Assembly (NCBI RefSeq): GCF_050389775.1
Contig: NZ_CP177145.1
Coordinates: 124,001 to 188,000, forward strand
Reading direction: 5' to 3'
DNA: 64,000 nucleotides
Origin: Marinibacterium sp050389775
GTDB lineage: Bacteria; Pseudomonadota; Alphaproteobacteria; Rhodobacterales; Rhodobacteraceae
Part shown: piece after piece, positions 1-7,172 of the stretch
How positions within the stretch are numbered: the stretch's first letter is position 1
Layout of the letters: the number at the start of each line of letters is the position of its first letter
The notes under the pieces: generated by a model
Database searches by the model: none
What the model was told of the DNA's origin: nothing
What the model saw: the letters and a program-made list of their open reading frames with translations, nothing else
Translations under genes and position numbers: made by a program

Positions 1-1221
1 GGCGGCAAAGGACATGGCGGCGGCGGCAAAGGACAGCAGGGCGCCCATCTTGGCCGCGTCCTGGACCGGGCCGGCGGGAAAGGCCACCGAGGCCACGAAG
101 AGCGAGACGGTGAAGCCGATCGCCGCGACACAGCCGACGACAAAGAGATCGGTGGTCTTCATGCCGTCGGGCAAGCCCAGCCGGAGCGTGTTGGCCGCCA
201 GCGAGCCCATCAGCCAGATGCCGATGGGCTTGCCGATCAGCAGCCCGGCCAGCACCAGCACCGTGGCCCCGCCCACGGCCGAGAATTCGACCCCGGCATT
301 CATCAGCCCGAAGAGGAACAGGATGCCTTCGACGGGGATTTTCAGCTTGTGCTCGGCCTCGTTGAGCAGATCGTGCTGGTGGGCCTCTTCGGCGGCAAAG
401 ATGCCGTAATCGACCTCGGCATGGGGCATTGCCGGGATGATCGGCAGCAGGCCGAGCGCGGGGTGGATGCCGGCCTTGTGAAAGGCGAACCAGCTGATCG
501 CCCCGGCCGCGAGATAGGGCCAGTAGGACAGTTTCGTGCGCACCCAGGTCGAATTGGGCCGGTCCTGGCGCCCCCGGTCCAGCCTCCGGGGAAGGCGGTT
601 GAAGAGCAGGTAGGCGCCCACGGCGGCCAGCACCGACATCAGCAGCCAGGCCGGGGCCAGGTCGCCCTGGGGATAGAAGATGGCCAGGATGACCAGGCCG
701 GCGGCATCATCGGCAATGGCCACCAGCAGCAGGAAACCGATGGCCGGATGGCCGGGGCCAAAGACCAGCCGGCCGACAAGGTAGGAAAAGGCGATGTCGG
801 TGGCCGTGGGAATGGCCCAGCCATTGGCCAGCAGGGTGAACTTGCCCAGGGCCGCCGCGCCCAGCAGGTAGACCGTGACCGGCCCGATCATGCCCCCGGC
901 GGTGGCGATCAGCGGGGTGAATGCCTTCTTGCCGCGCAGCGAGCCGTTCTTCAGGGCGATGGCCTCCCAGACCTCCTTGCCGGCGACGGCGAAGAAGAAG
1001 GCCATGAGCACGTCGTTGACCAGGAAATGCAGGGTGAAGGACCGGGTGACATGGCCCTGGCCGTCGTCATGCAGATGGCCGATCGGTCCGCCGTGGAACA
1101 GCTCGAACTCGACGAAATGGTGATAGGCTCCCGGGGCCAGGTTGGCCCAGATCAGGGCCAGGATCGCCCCGCTGATCAGCAGGACGGAATATTCCGCCAC
1201 GAAATTCCAGATCTTGTTCAT
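1..1221 (-). CDS. nhaA: NhaA-family Na+/H+ antiporter (C-terminus cut by window edge)
   Basis: The frame stays open from the ATG at 1221 to base 1 (407 codons), so the gene runs off the left edge. It should be an inner-membrane Na+/H+ exchanger for sodium and pH homeostasis. The key NhaA residues are visible: PTATDIAF, with Asp at about 142 (the D133 equivalent of E. coli NhaA), and VAIADDAAG, with the paired Asp at about 171-172 (the D163/D164 equivalent). An IGFTVSLFVASVAF segment typical of a late helix lies near the edge. A G-rich stretch just upstream of the ATG can serve as the ribosome site. It reads away from the C1 genes and is probably unrelated to them. Confidence 0.9.
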   Translation of the reverse strand, partial: MNKIWNFVAEYSVLLISGAILALIWANLAPGAYHHFVEFELFHGGPIGHLHDDGQGHVTRSFTLHFLVNDVLMAFFFAVAGKEVWEAIALKNGSLRGKKAFTPLIATAGGMIGPVTVYLLGAAALGKFTLLANGWAIPTATDIAFSYLVGRLVFGPGHPAIGFLLLVAIADDAAGLVILAIFYPQGDLAPAWLLMSVLAAVGAYLLFNRLPRRLDRGRQDRPNSTWVRTKLSYWPYLAAGAISWFAFHKAGIHPALGLLPIIPAMPHAEVDYGIFAAEEAHQHDLLNEAEHKLKIPVEGILFLFGLMNAGVEFSAVGGATVLVLAGLLIGKPIGIWLMGSLAANTLRLGLPDGMKTTDLFVVGCVAAIGFTVSLFVASVAFPAGPVQDAAKMGALLSFAAAAMSFAA

Positions 1222-1318
1222 GTTGTCCCCCCCCGCGGTGTCCCGGGTGTCCCTGGTTGGTGCCCCGCCCGGCTTCTTTGCGGGCCGGTGTCGGGGTCAG
1301 TGTCTCATTGCGATGGTC

Positions 1319-2308
1319 TCATGGTGTCAGCAGGATCTTTCCCAGGTGCCCCGCCGCTTCCATCATCCGGTGCCCTTCGCCGGCCTGGTCCAGCGGCAGC
1401 ACCGCATGGGTCACCGGGCGCAGGGCGCCGCTGGCAAAGAGCGGCCAGACCTCGGCACGCAGGCTGGCGGCGACCCGGGCCTTGAAGCCATCGGGCCGCG
1501 ACCGCAGGGTCGAGCCGGTGTAGGAAATGCGCTTGAGCATCACCGGCATCAGGTCGATCTCGACCTTCGAGCCGGCGTTGAAGGCCAGCTGGACGATGCG
1601 CGCATCGTGGCGGGCGGCCTTGATGTTGCGCGCCACGTAATCGCCGCCGATGATGTCGAGGATCACGTCGGCCCCGCCGGCCTCGCGGCAGATCGCCACG
1701 AAATCCTCGTTGCGGAAATCGATGCAGCGCGCCGCGCCCAGCGAGGTGGCAAAGTCGGTGGCCTCGCCGGCCTCGACCGTGGTGAAGACCTCCAGCCCCA
1801 TGGCCGTGCCCAGCTGGATCGCCGTCGAGCCGATGCCACCGGACCCGCCATGCACCAGGAACCGGCCGCCCTCGGGCAGGGCCTGGTCGAGGAAGACATT
1901 GCTCCAGACGGTGAAGAAGGTCTCGGGCAGGCCGGCGGCGTCGATCACGCTGACGCCCTCGGGGATCGGCAGGCAATGATCGGCGCGCACGGCCACGTAT
2001 TCGGCATAGCCCCCGCCATTGGTCAGCCCGCAGAGCATGTCGCCGGGGGCCCAGCCCTGCACGCCTGCGCCCAGGCCGACGACTTGGCCCGAGACTTCGA
2101 GGCCGAGCAGGTCCGACGCGCCCTTGGGCGGCGGGTAATGGCCCCGCCGCTGCACCATGTCGGGGCCGTTGATCCCGGCGGCCACCACGCGGATCAGCAC
2201 CTCGCCGGGGGCGGGGTGTACTGTTTCACGGCTGCCGGGGCTCAGCACCTCGGGGCCGCCGGCGCCGTCCATCTCGACGATGCGCATCGTGTCGGGCAGA
2301 TCCTTCAT
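1319..2308 (-). CDS. NAD(P)H:quinone oxidoreductase, zinc-independent MDR (PIG3-like)
   Basis: A 329-residue medium-chain dehydrogenase/reductase. It has a GroES-like N-terminal half (GEVLIRVVAAGINGPD), a Rossmann nucleotide site near the middle (VHGGSGGIGSTAIQLG), and the C-terminal family ending HRMMEAAGHLGKILL. No structural or catalytic zinc cysteines of alcohol dehydrogenases are visible, so a PIG3-like quinone or enone reductase is the best call. The ATG lies 6 bases after the stop of the upstream CoA-ligase alpha subunit, so it is the third gene of that operon. This suggests it acts on the product of, or a toxic enone linked to, that ligase. The substrate is unknown. Confidence 0.85.
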   Translation of the reverse strand: MKDLPDTMRIVEMDGAGGPEVLSPGSRETVHPAPGEVLIRVVAAGINGPDMVQRRGHYPPPKGASDLLGLEVSGQVVGLGAGVQGWAPGDMLCGLTNGGGYAEYVAVRADHCLPIPEGVSVIDAAGLPETFFTVWSNVFLDQALPEGGRFLVHGGSGGIGSTAIQLGTAMGLEVFTTVEAGEATDFATSLGAARCIDFRNEDFVAICREAGGADVILDIIGGDYVARNIKAARHDARIVQLAFNAGSKVEIDLMPVMLKRISYTGSTLRSRPDGFKARVAASLRAEVWPLFASGALRPVTHAVLPLDQAGEGHRMMEAAGHLGKILLTP

Positions 2309-2314
2309 GATGCT

Positions 2315-3193
2315 TCACGCCGCCTTCTGGAAGCCGACAAGGGCCTGCACCACGTCATCGGCCGTCCGGGCGATGGCCACGCCTGCCCGGCGCAGGCGGT
2401 CGATCTTTTCCTCGGCCGATCCCAGGCCCAGGGCCGACACCGTGCCGGCATGGCCCATCCGCCGGCCCTGCGGGGCATGGCGGCCGACGACCAGCGCCAC
2501 CACCGGCTTGGCAAAGCCGCTGTCGCGGATATAGGCCGCGGCCTCTTCCTCTTCGGCGCCGCCGATCTCGCCGATCAGCACGACGGCCTCGGTGTCGGGG
2601 TCGTCGCGGAACCGCTTGAGGCAATCGACAAAGCCCACCCCGTGCAGGGTGTCGCCGCCGACGCCGACGGTTGTCGACTGGCCCAGCCCGGCCCGGCTGC
2701 ATTGCGCCAGGATTTCCGAGGTCAGCGAGGCCGACCGCGAGGCGATGCCGATGTTGCCCGGCCGGGCATCGACCGTGGGCATGACGCCGATCTTGCACTG
2801 GCCGGGCGACAGGATGCCCTGGGAATTGGGCCCGATCAGCATGGTGTCGGCTCCACGCAGCGCGGCCTTGACCCGGCTCATGTCATGCTGGGGCACCCGT
2901 TCGGTCACGCAGACCAGCGTGCCGATGCCGGCCTCGATGGCCTCGATCATGGCGTTGGCGGCAAAGGGGGCGGGCACGATGACCAGGCTGGCATTGGCCC
3001 CGGTTTCGCTCACCGCTTCCTGCACCGTGTCGAACAGCGGCAGGTCCAGGTGACGCCGCCCGCCCTTGCCCGGGCGCACGCCGCCCACATAGGTCGAGCC
3101 ATAGCGCACGGCCTGGTCGGTATAGAAGGTTCCGGCCCGCCCGGTCATGCCCTGGACGATCACCTTTGTCTCGGAATTGACGAAAATCGACAT
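2315..3193 (-). CDS. Divergent succinyl-CoA-synthetase-like CoA ligase, alpha subunit
   Basis: A 292-residue SucD/MtkB-like alpha subunit: a CoA-binding Rossmann domain (VIVQGMTGRAGTFYTDQA at about 12-29) and a ligase domain with the phosphohistidine loop GRRMGHAG near residue 243. It would join a carboxylic acid to CoA using a nucleoside triphosphate with its beta partner. Two loops depart from SucD: GPNCPGVI is GPNSQGIL, and SRSGTLTYE is SRSASLTSE. These loops surround CoA and the acyl phosphate in the family, so a different acid is plausible. It follows the beta gene by 12 bases. Malate-CoA ligase for the serine cycle is one candidate. The substrate is not proven. Confidence 0.85.
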   Translation of the reverse strand: MSIFVNSETKVIVQGMTGRAGTFYTDQAVRYGSTYVGGVRPGKGGRRHLDLPLFDTVQEAVSETGANASLVIVPAPFAANAMIEAIEAGIGTLVCVTERVPQHDMSRVKAALRGADTMLIGPNSQGILSPGQCKIGVMPTVDARPGNIGIASRSASLTSEILAQCSRAGLGQSTTVGVGGDTLHGVGFVDCLKRFRDDPDTEAVVLIGEIGGAEEEEAAAYIRDSGFAKPVVALVVGRHAPQGRRMGHAGTVSALGLGSAEEKIDRLRRAGVAIARTADDVVQALVGFQKAA

Positions 3194-3205
3194 GGGTTGC
3201 CTCCC

Positions 3206-4360
3206 TCAGCCTGCCAGTTCGACGGCGCGGCCGACCGCGCCGGACATGGTGTCGAAGACCTCGACCGGGATCTGCCGGTCCTTGAGGATGCGGATGCCCC
3301 ATTCGGCATTCTGCCCGGCCAGCCGGGCGACCACGGGCAGCTTGCGATCCGACCGCGAATAGGCAAAGGAAATGCCCTCGGCCACGGTATCGCAGGCGGT
3401 CATGCCGCCGCCGTGCACGTTCAGCAGGATGACCCGCGCCCTGGGCTGGTCCAGCAGCAGCGACACGCCCTTGGCGATGTCGAAACTGGTGGCCGTGGTG
3501 CGGATGTCCATGAAATTGGCCGGGGTGCCGCCCGCGTCATAGACCATGTCGTTGGTCGCCAGGCCCAGCCCCGCGCCATTGACCACCACGCCGATGTTGC
3601 CATCCATTCGCACCAGGTTGATGTCGTTCTTCTGGGCTTCCATCTCGGTTGCCGACAGCCCCTGTTTCTCGGTCAGCGACTCGAATTCGGGGTGGCGGAA
3701 CAGGGCGCTGCCATCCAGCGTGATCTTGGCGTCGATCGCCACCCAGGCGCCGCCGCCGGTGCGCGCGAAGGGGTTGATTTCCAGCAGGGCCATGTCGGTG
3801 TCGACAAAGGCCTTGCGCGCGGCGAACAGGATGTCCTGGGGGGCCTCGCCCTCGATGCCGATGCGGGCCAGGAAGCCGGCCAGCGCATCGCGGGCGGCGG
3901 GGCCGTCTTCGTCCAGGATCATCGTCTTGACCGTGTCCGGGTCCATCTGCTGGCGCTGTTCGAACTCGACCCCGCCTTCCGACGAGGCCAGCAGCATGGG
4001 CTGGCCGCTGGCCGGATCGAGCACGAAGGCCACGAAGAAACTGGCCGCCAGGTCCAGCGCCTCTTCGACCGACACCGCCGCGACATGTTCGCCATCGGCC
4101 CCGGTCTGGGCGGTGACCAGCGTCGTGCCCAGCATGCGCCGGGCCTCGTCGGCCACGGCCGAGGGCGTGGCCGCAAAACGCACGCCTCCGGCCAATCCGC
4201 GGCCGCCGGCGGTGATCTGGGCCTTGACGACATATTTGCGGGCCGGGAATTCTGAACACCGCTGTTCCGCTTCCTCAGGCGACCGCGCCAGCCGGCCCGA
4301 CGGTACGGGCACGCCATATTGCGCCAGGAGTTCCTTCGATTGATGCTCGGACAAAAACAT
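3206..4360 (-). CDS. Divergent succinyl-CoA-synthetase-like CoA ligase, beta subunit (ATP-grasp)
   Basis: A 384-residue SucC/MtkA-like ATP-grasp subunit starting MFLSEHQSKELLAQYGV. The ATG at 4360 was chosen because it is preceded by GGGGAGGAG and aligns with the family N-terminus; a longer frame to 4408 lacks such a site. ATP-grasp features VVKAQITAGGRG (about 45-56) and LLEINPFA are present. The glycine-rich LDVGGGAT loop of SucC is replaced by MDIRTTAT, and NIFGGIMRCD by NVHGGGMTACD. These are the same kind of drift seen in its alpha partner. It is the first gene of the operon and divergent from a LysR gene. Succinate itself is unlikely to be the main substrate. Confidence 0.85.
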   Translation of the reverse strand: MFLSEHQSKELLAQYGVPVPSGRLARSPEEAEQRCSEFPARKYVVKAQITAGGRGLAGGVRFAATPSAVADEARRMLGTTLVTAQTGADGEHVAAVSVEEALDLAASFFVAFVLDPASGQPMLLASSEGGVEFEQRQQMDPDTVKTMILDEDGPAARDALAGFLARIGIEGEAPQDILFAARKAFVDTDMALLEINPFARTGGGAWVAIDAKITLDGSALFRHPEFESLTEKQGLSATEMEAQKNDINLVRMDGNIGVVVNGAGLGLATNDMVYDAGGTPANFMDIRTTATSFDIAKGVSLLLDQPRARVILLNVHGGGMTACDTVAEGISFAYSRSDRKLPVVARLAGQNAEWGIRILKDRQIPVEVFDTMSGAVGRAVELAG

Positions 4361-4511
4361 TTCAGCACTCCTCCCCGAATGCTTGCTATGTGGTACTTGG
4401 TATGCCACAAATCGTCACATGTCAACGCAACCGGCACGGATCAGACTTGTACCGAAGGGCCATGCAGAGCCTGCAAACGCCCGGTCCTCCAGCGTGGGCG
4501 GAGGAGGAAAC
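4361..4511. promoter_or_regulatory. Divergent promoter region between CoA-ligase operon and lysR
   Basis: A 151-base intergenic region separating the minus-strand CoA-ligase operon from the plus-strand LysR gene. The LysR product probably binds here. It also holds TGGTATGCCA (4398-4407), a decamer identical to one in front of the GntR/oxalate operon. Confidence 0.5.
4398..4407. promoter_or_regulatory. Candidate GntR-type operator (TGGTATGCCA)
   Basis: Differs by one base from the palindrome TGGTATACCA and is identical to the decamer at 15915-15924. It lies 38 bases upstream of the beta-subunit ATG, where a repressor could block transcription. Confidence 0.4.
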
Positions 4512-5396
4512 TTGATTGATCTCAAGGACTTGAAATGCCTCTCGGTGTTGGCCCGTCACAAGCACTTTGCCCGGGCGGCCCATGAATGCGGTATCTCGCA
4601 GCCGGCCTTCTCGATGCGCATCCGGCGCATCGAAGAGCGCTTGCAGACCTCGATCGTCAAGCGTGGCAACCGGTTCCAGGGCCTGACCGAGGACGGCATG
4701 ATGATCGTGCGCCATGCCCGGGCGATCATGGACGAGGTCGAGGTCTTCGAGCAGGAATTCCGCTATTCCAAGGGGGATGTCTCGGGCGCGCTCAAGCTGG
4801 GGGTGATCCCCTCGGCCGTGGCCTATGCCAGCCTGATGCTGATCGAGCTGAACCAGGCCTATCCCAATATCGTCATGCGCATCGAATCCGCCTCGTCGCT
4901 GGCCATCCAGCAGGGGCTGGAAGACGGCATCTTCGACGCGGGCATCACCTATGCCGACGGCGCGCCGCGCGACATGCTGCAGGTCGAGCCGCTCTATGAC
5001 GAAGGATACGTCCTGCTGGTGCCGGCCCACCTGGCGCCCCGGCCGCAGGGCAACATCACCTGGACCGAGGCGGCGGCGATCCCGCTGTGCCTGCTGGAAC
5101 CGGGCATGCAGAACCGCCGGATCATCGACCAGATCTTCGAACAGGTCGATGCCGATCCCCATGTCATCGCCGAGACCAGCGGCTTTACCTCGGCCATCGT
5201 TCTGGCCGTGCAGGGCCTGGCCGCGACGGTGCTGCCCCGGGTGCTGGCCGATTCGATGGGCGGGTTCGACGGCGCGCTGACCCTGCCGCTGGTCGAGCCG
5301 TTCCACGAACGCTCGGTCTGCCTCGTCTCGTCCAACCGGGACACCGGATTGCCGACCGTGGAGGCCCTGAGGGCGGTCGTAACCAAATCTCGATAA
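4512..5396 (+). CDS. LysR-family transcriptional regulator (FdsR-like by position)
   Basis: A 294-residue LysR regulator. The N-terminal winged helix covers about residues 2-60 (FARAAHECGISQPAFSMRIR as recognition segment), followed by an effector-binding domain (ALKLGVIPSAVAYASLML). The TTG at 4512 was chosen because GGAGGAAAC sits directly before it and the protein then starts at the normal LIDLKDLKCLSVLA position. It lies between a divergent CoA-ligase operon and the downstream formate dehydrogenase genes, the position of FdsR-type regulators in other formate dehydrogenase clusters. Formate or an oxalate-derived acid as co-inducer is inference. Confidence 0.88.
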   Translation: MIDLKDLKCLSVLARHKHFARAAHECGISQPAFSMRIRRIEERLQTSIVKRGNRFQGLTEDGMMIVRHARAIMDEVEVFEQEFRYSKGDVSGALKLGVIPSAVAYASLMLIELNQAYPNIVMRIESASSLAIQQGLEDGIFDAGITYADGAPRDMLQVEPLYDEGYVLLVPAHLAPRPQGNITWTEAAAIPLCLLEPGMQNRRIIDQIFEQVDADPHVIAETSGFTSAIVLAVQGLAATVLPRVLADSMGGFDGALTLPLVEPFHERSVCLVSSNRDTGLPTVEALRAVVTKSR

Positions 5397-5416
5397 GCCG
5401 CCCTTATCGCGGCTTA
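5391..5416. repeat. Two overlapping, mutually exclusive hairpins after lysR
   Basis: Stem one pairs CGATAAG (5391-5397) with CTTATCG (5403-5409). Stem two pairs TAAGCCGC (5394-5401) with GCGGCTTA (5409-5416). Both are perfect but share bases, so only one can form at a time. The lysR stop codon lies inside the left arms. No clear T-tract follows. It may be a weak terminator, an attenuator or a dyad operator before the formate dehydrogenase genes. Confidence 0.55.
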
Positions 5417-5479
5417 ACGAGTCGAAAATTTACAAAACGGAGGCCGGGTGCCACCGTTTTCACTGCAAGGGAGGACACC

Positions 5480-7171
5480 ATGGCACCTTTGGATGATCAA
5501 AAAGGCATCTGGAAGAAAAAAGGCACCGGGAAAAGCCGCAGGACGCCGAAAGGCCGCCAGGTCGATGACCTTGCGCTCGAACAGGTCCAGGCGCTGCTGG
5601 GCAACCGACCCCGGCGCAGCGACCTGCTGATCGAATTTCTCCACCTGATTCAGGACCGTTACGGCCATCTGTCGGCCGATCACATCTGTGCGCTGGCGCA
5701 TGAAATGCGCATGGCCCAGTCCGAGGTCTATGAGGTGGCCACCTTCTATGCCCATTTCGATGTCGTGCGCGACGGCGAGACCCCGCCGCCGGCGCTGACC
5801 ATCCGGGTCTGCGATTCGCTGTCCTGCGAGATGGCCGGGGCGCAACAGCTCAAGGCGGCGCTGGAAGACGGGCTGGACCCGGCCGAGGTGCGCGTGCTGC
5901 GCGCGCCCTGCATGGGCCGCTGCGACACTGCCCCGGTGATCGAGCTGGGCCACAACCACGTCGATTTCGCCACGCCCGAAAAGGTCATCGCCGCGGTGCA
6001 TGCCGGTGACACCCATCCGCATCTGCCCGATTACCAGGGCTTTGCCGAGTACAAGGCCGATGGCGGCTATCGCAAGCTGGCCGAGCTGCGTGCCGGCGGC
6101 GACCCCGAGGCCGTCCAGACCAGCCTGCTGGATGCCGGCCTGCGCGGCCTGGGCGGCGCCGGGTTCCCCTCGGGCCGGAAGTGGAGCTTTGTGCGGGCCG
6201 AGGCCGGTCCGCGCTACCTGGCCGTCAACGGCGACGAGGGCGAGCCGGGCACCTTCAAGGACCGCCACCACCTGGAACGCGATCCGCACATGTTCCTCGA
6301 AGGCATGCTGATCGGGGCCTGGGCCGTCGAGGCCGAGAAATGCTTTATCTACATGCGCGACGAATATCCCGCCGTGCTCAAGATCCTGGCCCATGAAATC
6401 GCCGAGCTGGAAAAGGCCGGTATCGTCCGCGAAGGCTATATCGACCTGCGCCGGGGCGCCGGGGCTTACATCTGCGGCGAGGAAAGCGCGATGATCGAAT
6501 CGATCGAAGGCAAGCGCGGCCTGCCGCGTCATCGCCCGCCCTTTGTTGCGCAGGTCGGCATCTTTGACCGGCCGACCCTCGTGCACAATGTCGAAACGCT
6601 CTACTGGGTCGCGCGCATCGCCCGTTTCGGCCCCGAGGTCATGAATTCGACCGAGAAGAACGGCCGCAAGGGCCTGCGCAACTATTCGGTCTCTGGCCGG
6701 GTCAAGAACCCCGGCGTCCACCTGTTGCCCGCGGGTTCGACGATCCTCGACATCATCGAGGCCTGCGGTGGAATGCTGGACGGCCATGTCTTCAAGGCCT
6801 ACCAGCCGGGCGGCCCGTCATCCGGTCTCCTTCCCGCATCGCTTGATGACGTGCCGCTCGATTTCGACACCCTGCAGCCGCACGGCACCTTCATCGGGTC
6901 GGCCGCCGTCGTGATCCTGTCTGACCAGGACAAATGCCGTGACGCGGCGCTGAACATCCTGCGCTTCTTCGAAGACGAAAGCTGCGGCCAGTGCACCCCC
7001 TGCCGGGTCGGCTGCGAGAAGGCGGTCAAGCTGATGCAGGAAGACACCTGGGACAAGGACCTGCTCGAGGATCTCTGCGGCCTGATGGTCGATGCCTCGA
7101 TCTGCGGCCTGGGCCAGGCCGCCCCGAATGCCATCCGCCTTACCATGAAACACTTCAGCGACGAGGTCTGA
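5480..7171 (+). CDS. fdh1B: NAD-dependent formate dehydrogenase, fused NuoE/NuoF-type beta subunit
   Basis: A 563-residue cytoplasmic diaphorase subunit passing formate electrons to NAD+. The N-terminal NuoE/FdsG-like part (to about residue 190) holds the thioredoxin-fold [2Fe-2S] cysteines CDSLSC and CMGRC. The NuoF/FdsB-like part has the NADH/FMN region GLGGAGFPSGRKW, then GAYICGEESAMIESIEGKRG, then the 4Fe-4S site ESCGQCTPCRVGC with a final CGLGQ. The fusion matches the beta subunit of the tungsten enzyme FDH1 of Methylobacterium rather than the separate FdsG and FdsB of Rhodobacter capsulatus. The ATG at 5480 follows AAGGGAGGA. The alpha gene begins one base after its stop. In this cluster it oxidises formate released from oxalate. 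Confidence 0.93.
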   Translation: MAPLDDQKGIWKKKGTGKSRRTPKGRQVDDLALEQVQALLGNRPRRSDLLIEFLHLIQDRYGHLSADHICALAHEMRMAQSEVYEVATFYAHFDVVRDGETPPPALTIRVCDSLSCEMAGAQQLKAALEDGLDPAEVRVLRAPCMGRCDTAPVIELGHNHVDFATPEKVIAAVHAGDTHPHLPDYQGFAEYKADGGYRKLAELRAGGDPEAVQTSLLDAGLRGLGGAGFPSGRKWSFVRAEAGPRYLAVNGDEGEPGTFKDRHHLERDPHMFLEGMLIGAWAVEAEKCFIYMRDEYPAVLKILAHEIAELEKAGIVREGYIDLRRGAGAYICGEESAMIESIEGKRGLPRHRPPFVAQVGIFDRPTLVHNVETLYWVARIARFGPEVMNSTEKNGRKGLRNYSVSGRVKNPGVHLLPAGSTILDIIEACGGMLDGHVFKAYQPGGPSSGLLPASLDDVPLDFDTLQPHGTFIGSAAVVILSDQDKCRDAALNILRFFEDESCGQCTPCRVGCEKAVKLMQEDTWDKDLLEDLCGLMVDASICGLGQAAPNAIRLTMKHFSDEV

Positions 7172-7172
7172 C

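Noticed and set aside
1240..1300. Possible terminator between the quinone reductase and nhaA
   Set aside because: Only a short imperfect stem without T-tract; not distinguishable from background in such GC-rich DNA.
1142..4255. Open frame of over 1000 codons on the plus strand
   Set aside because: It lies opposite the quinone reductase and CoA-ligase genes, has shadow composition rich in Gly, His, Arg and Ala, and no family similarity; a by-product of high GC3.
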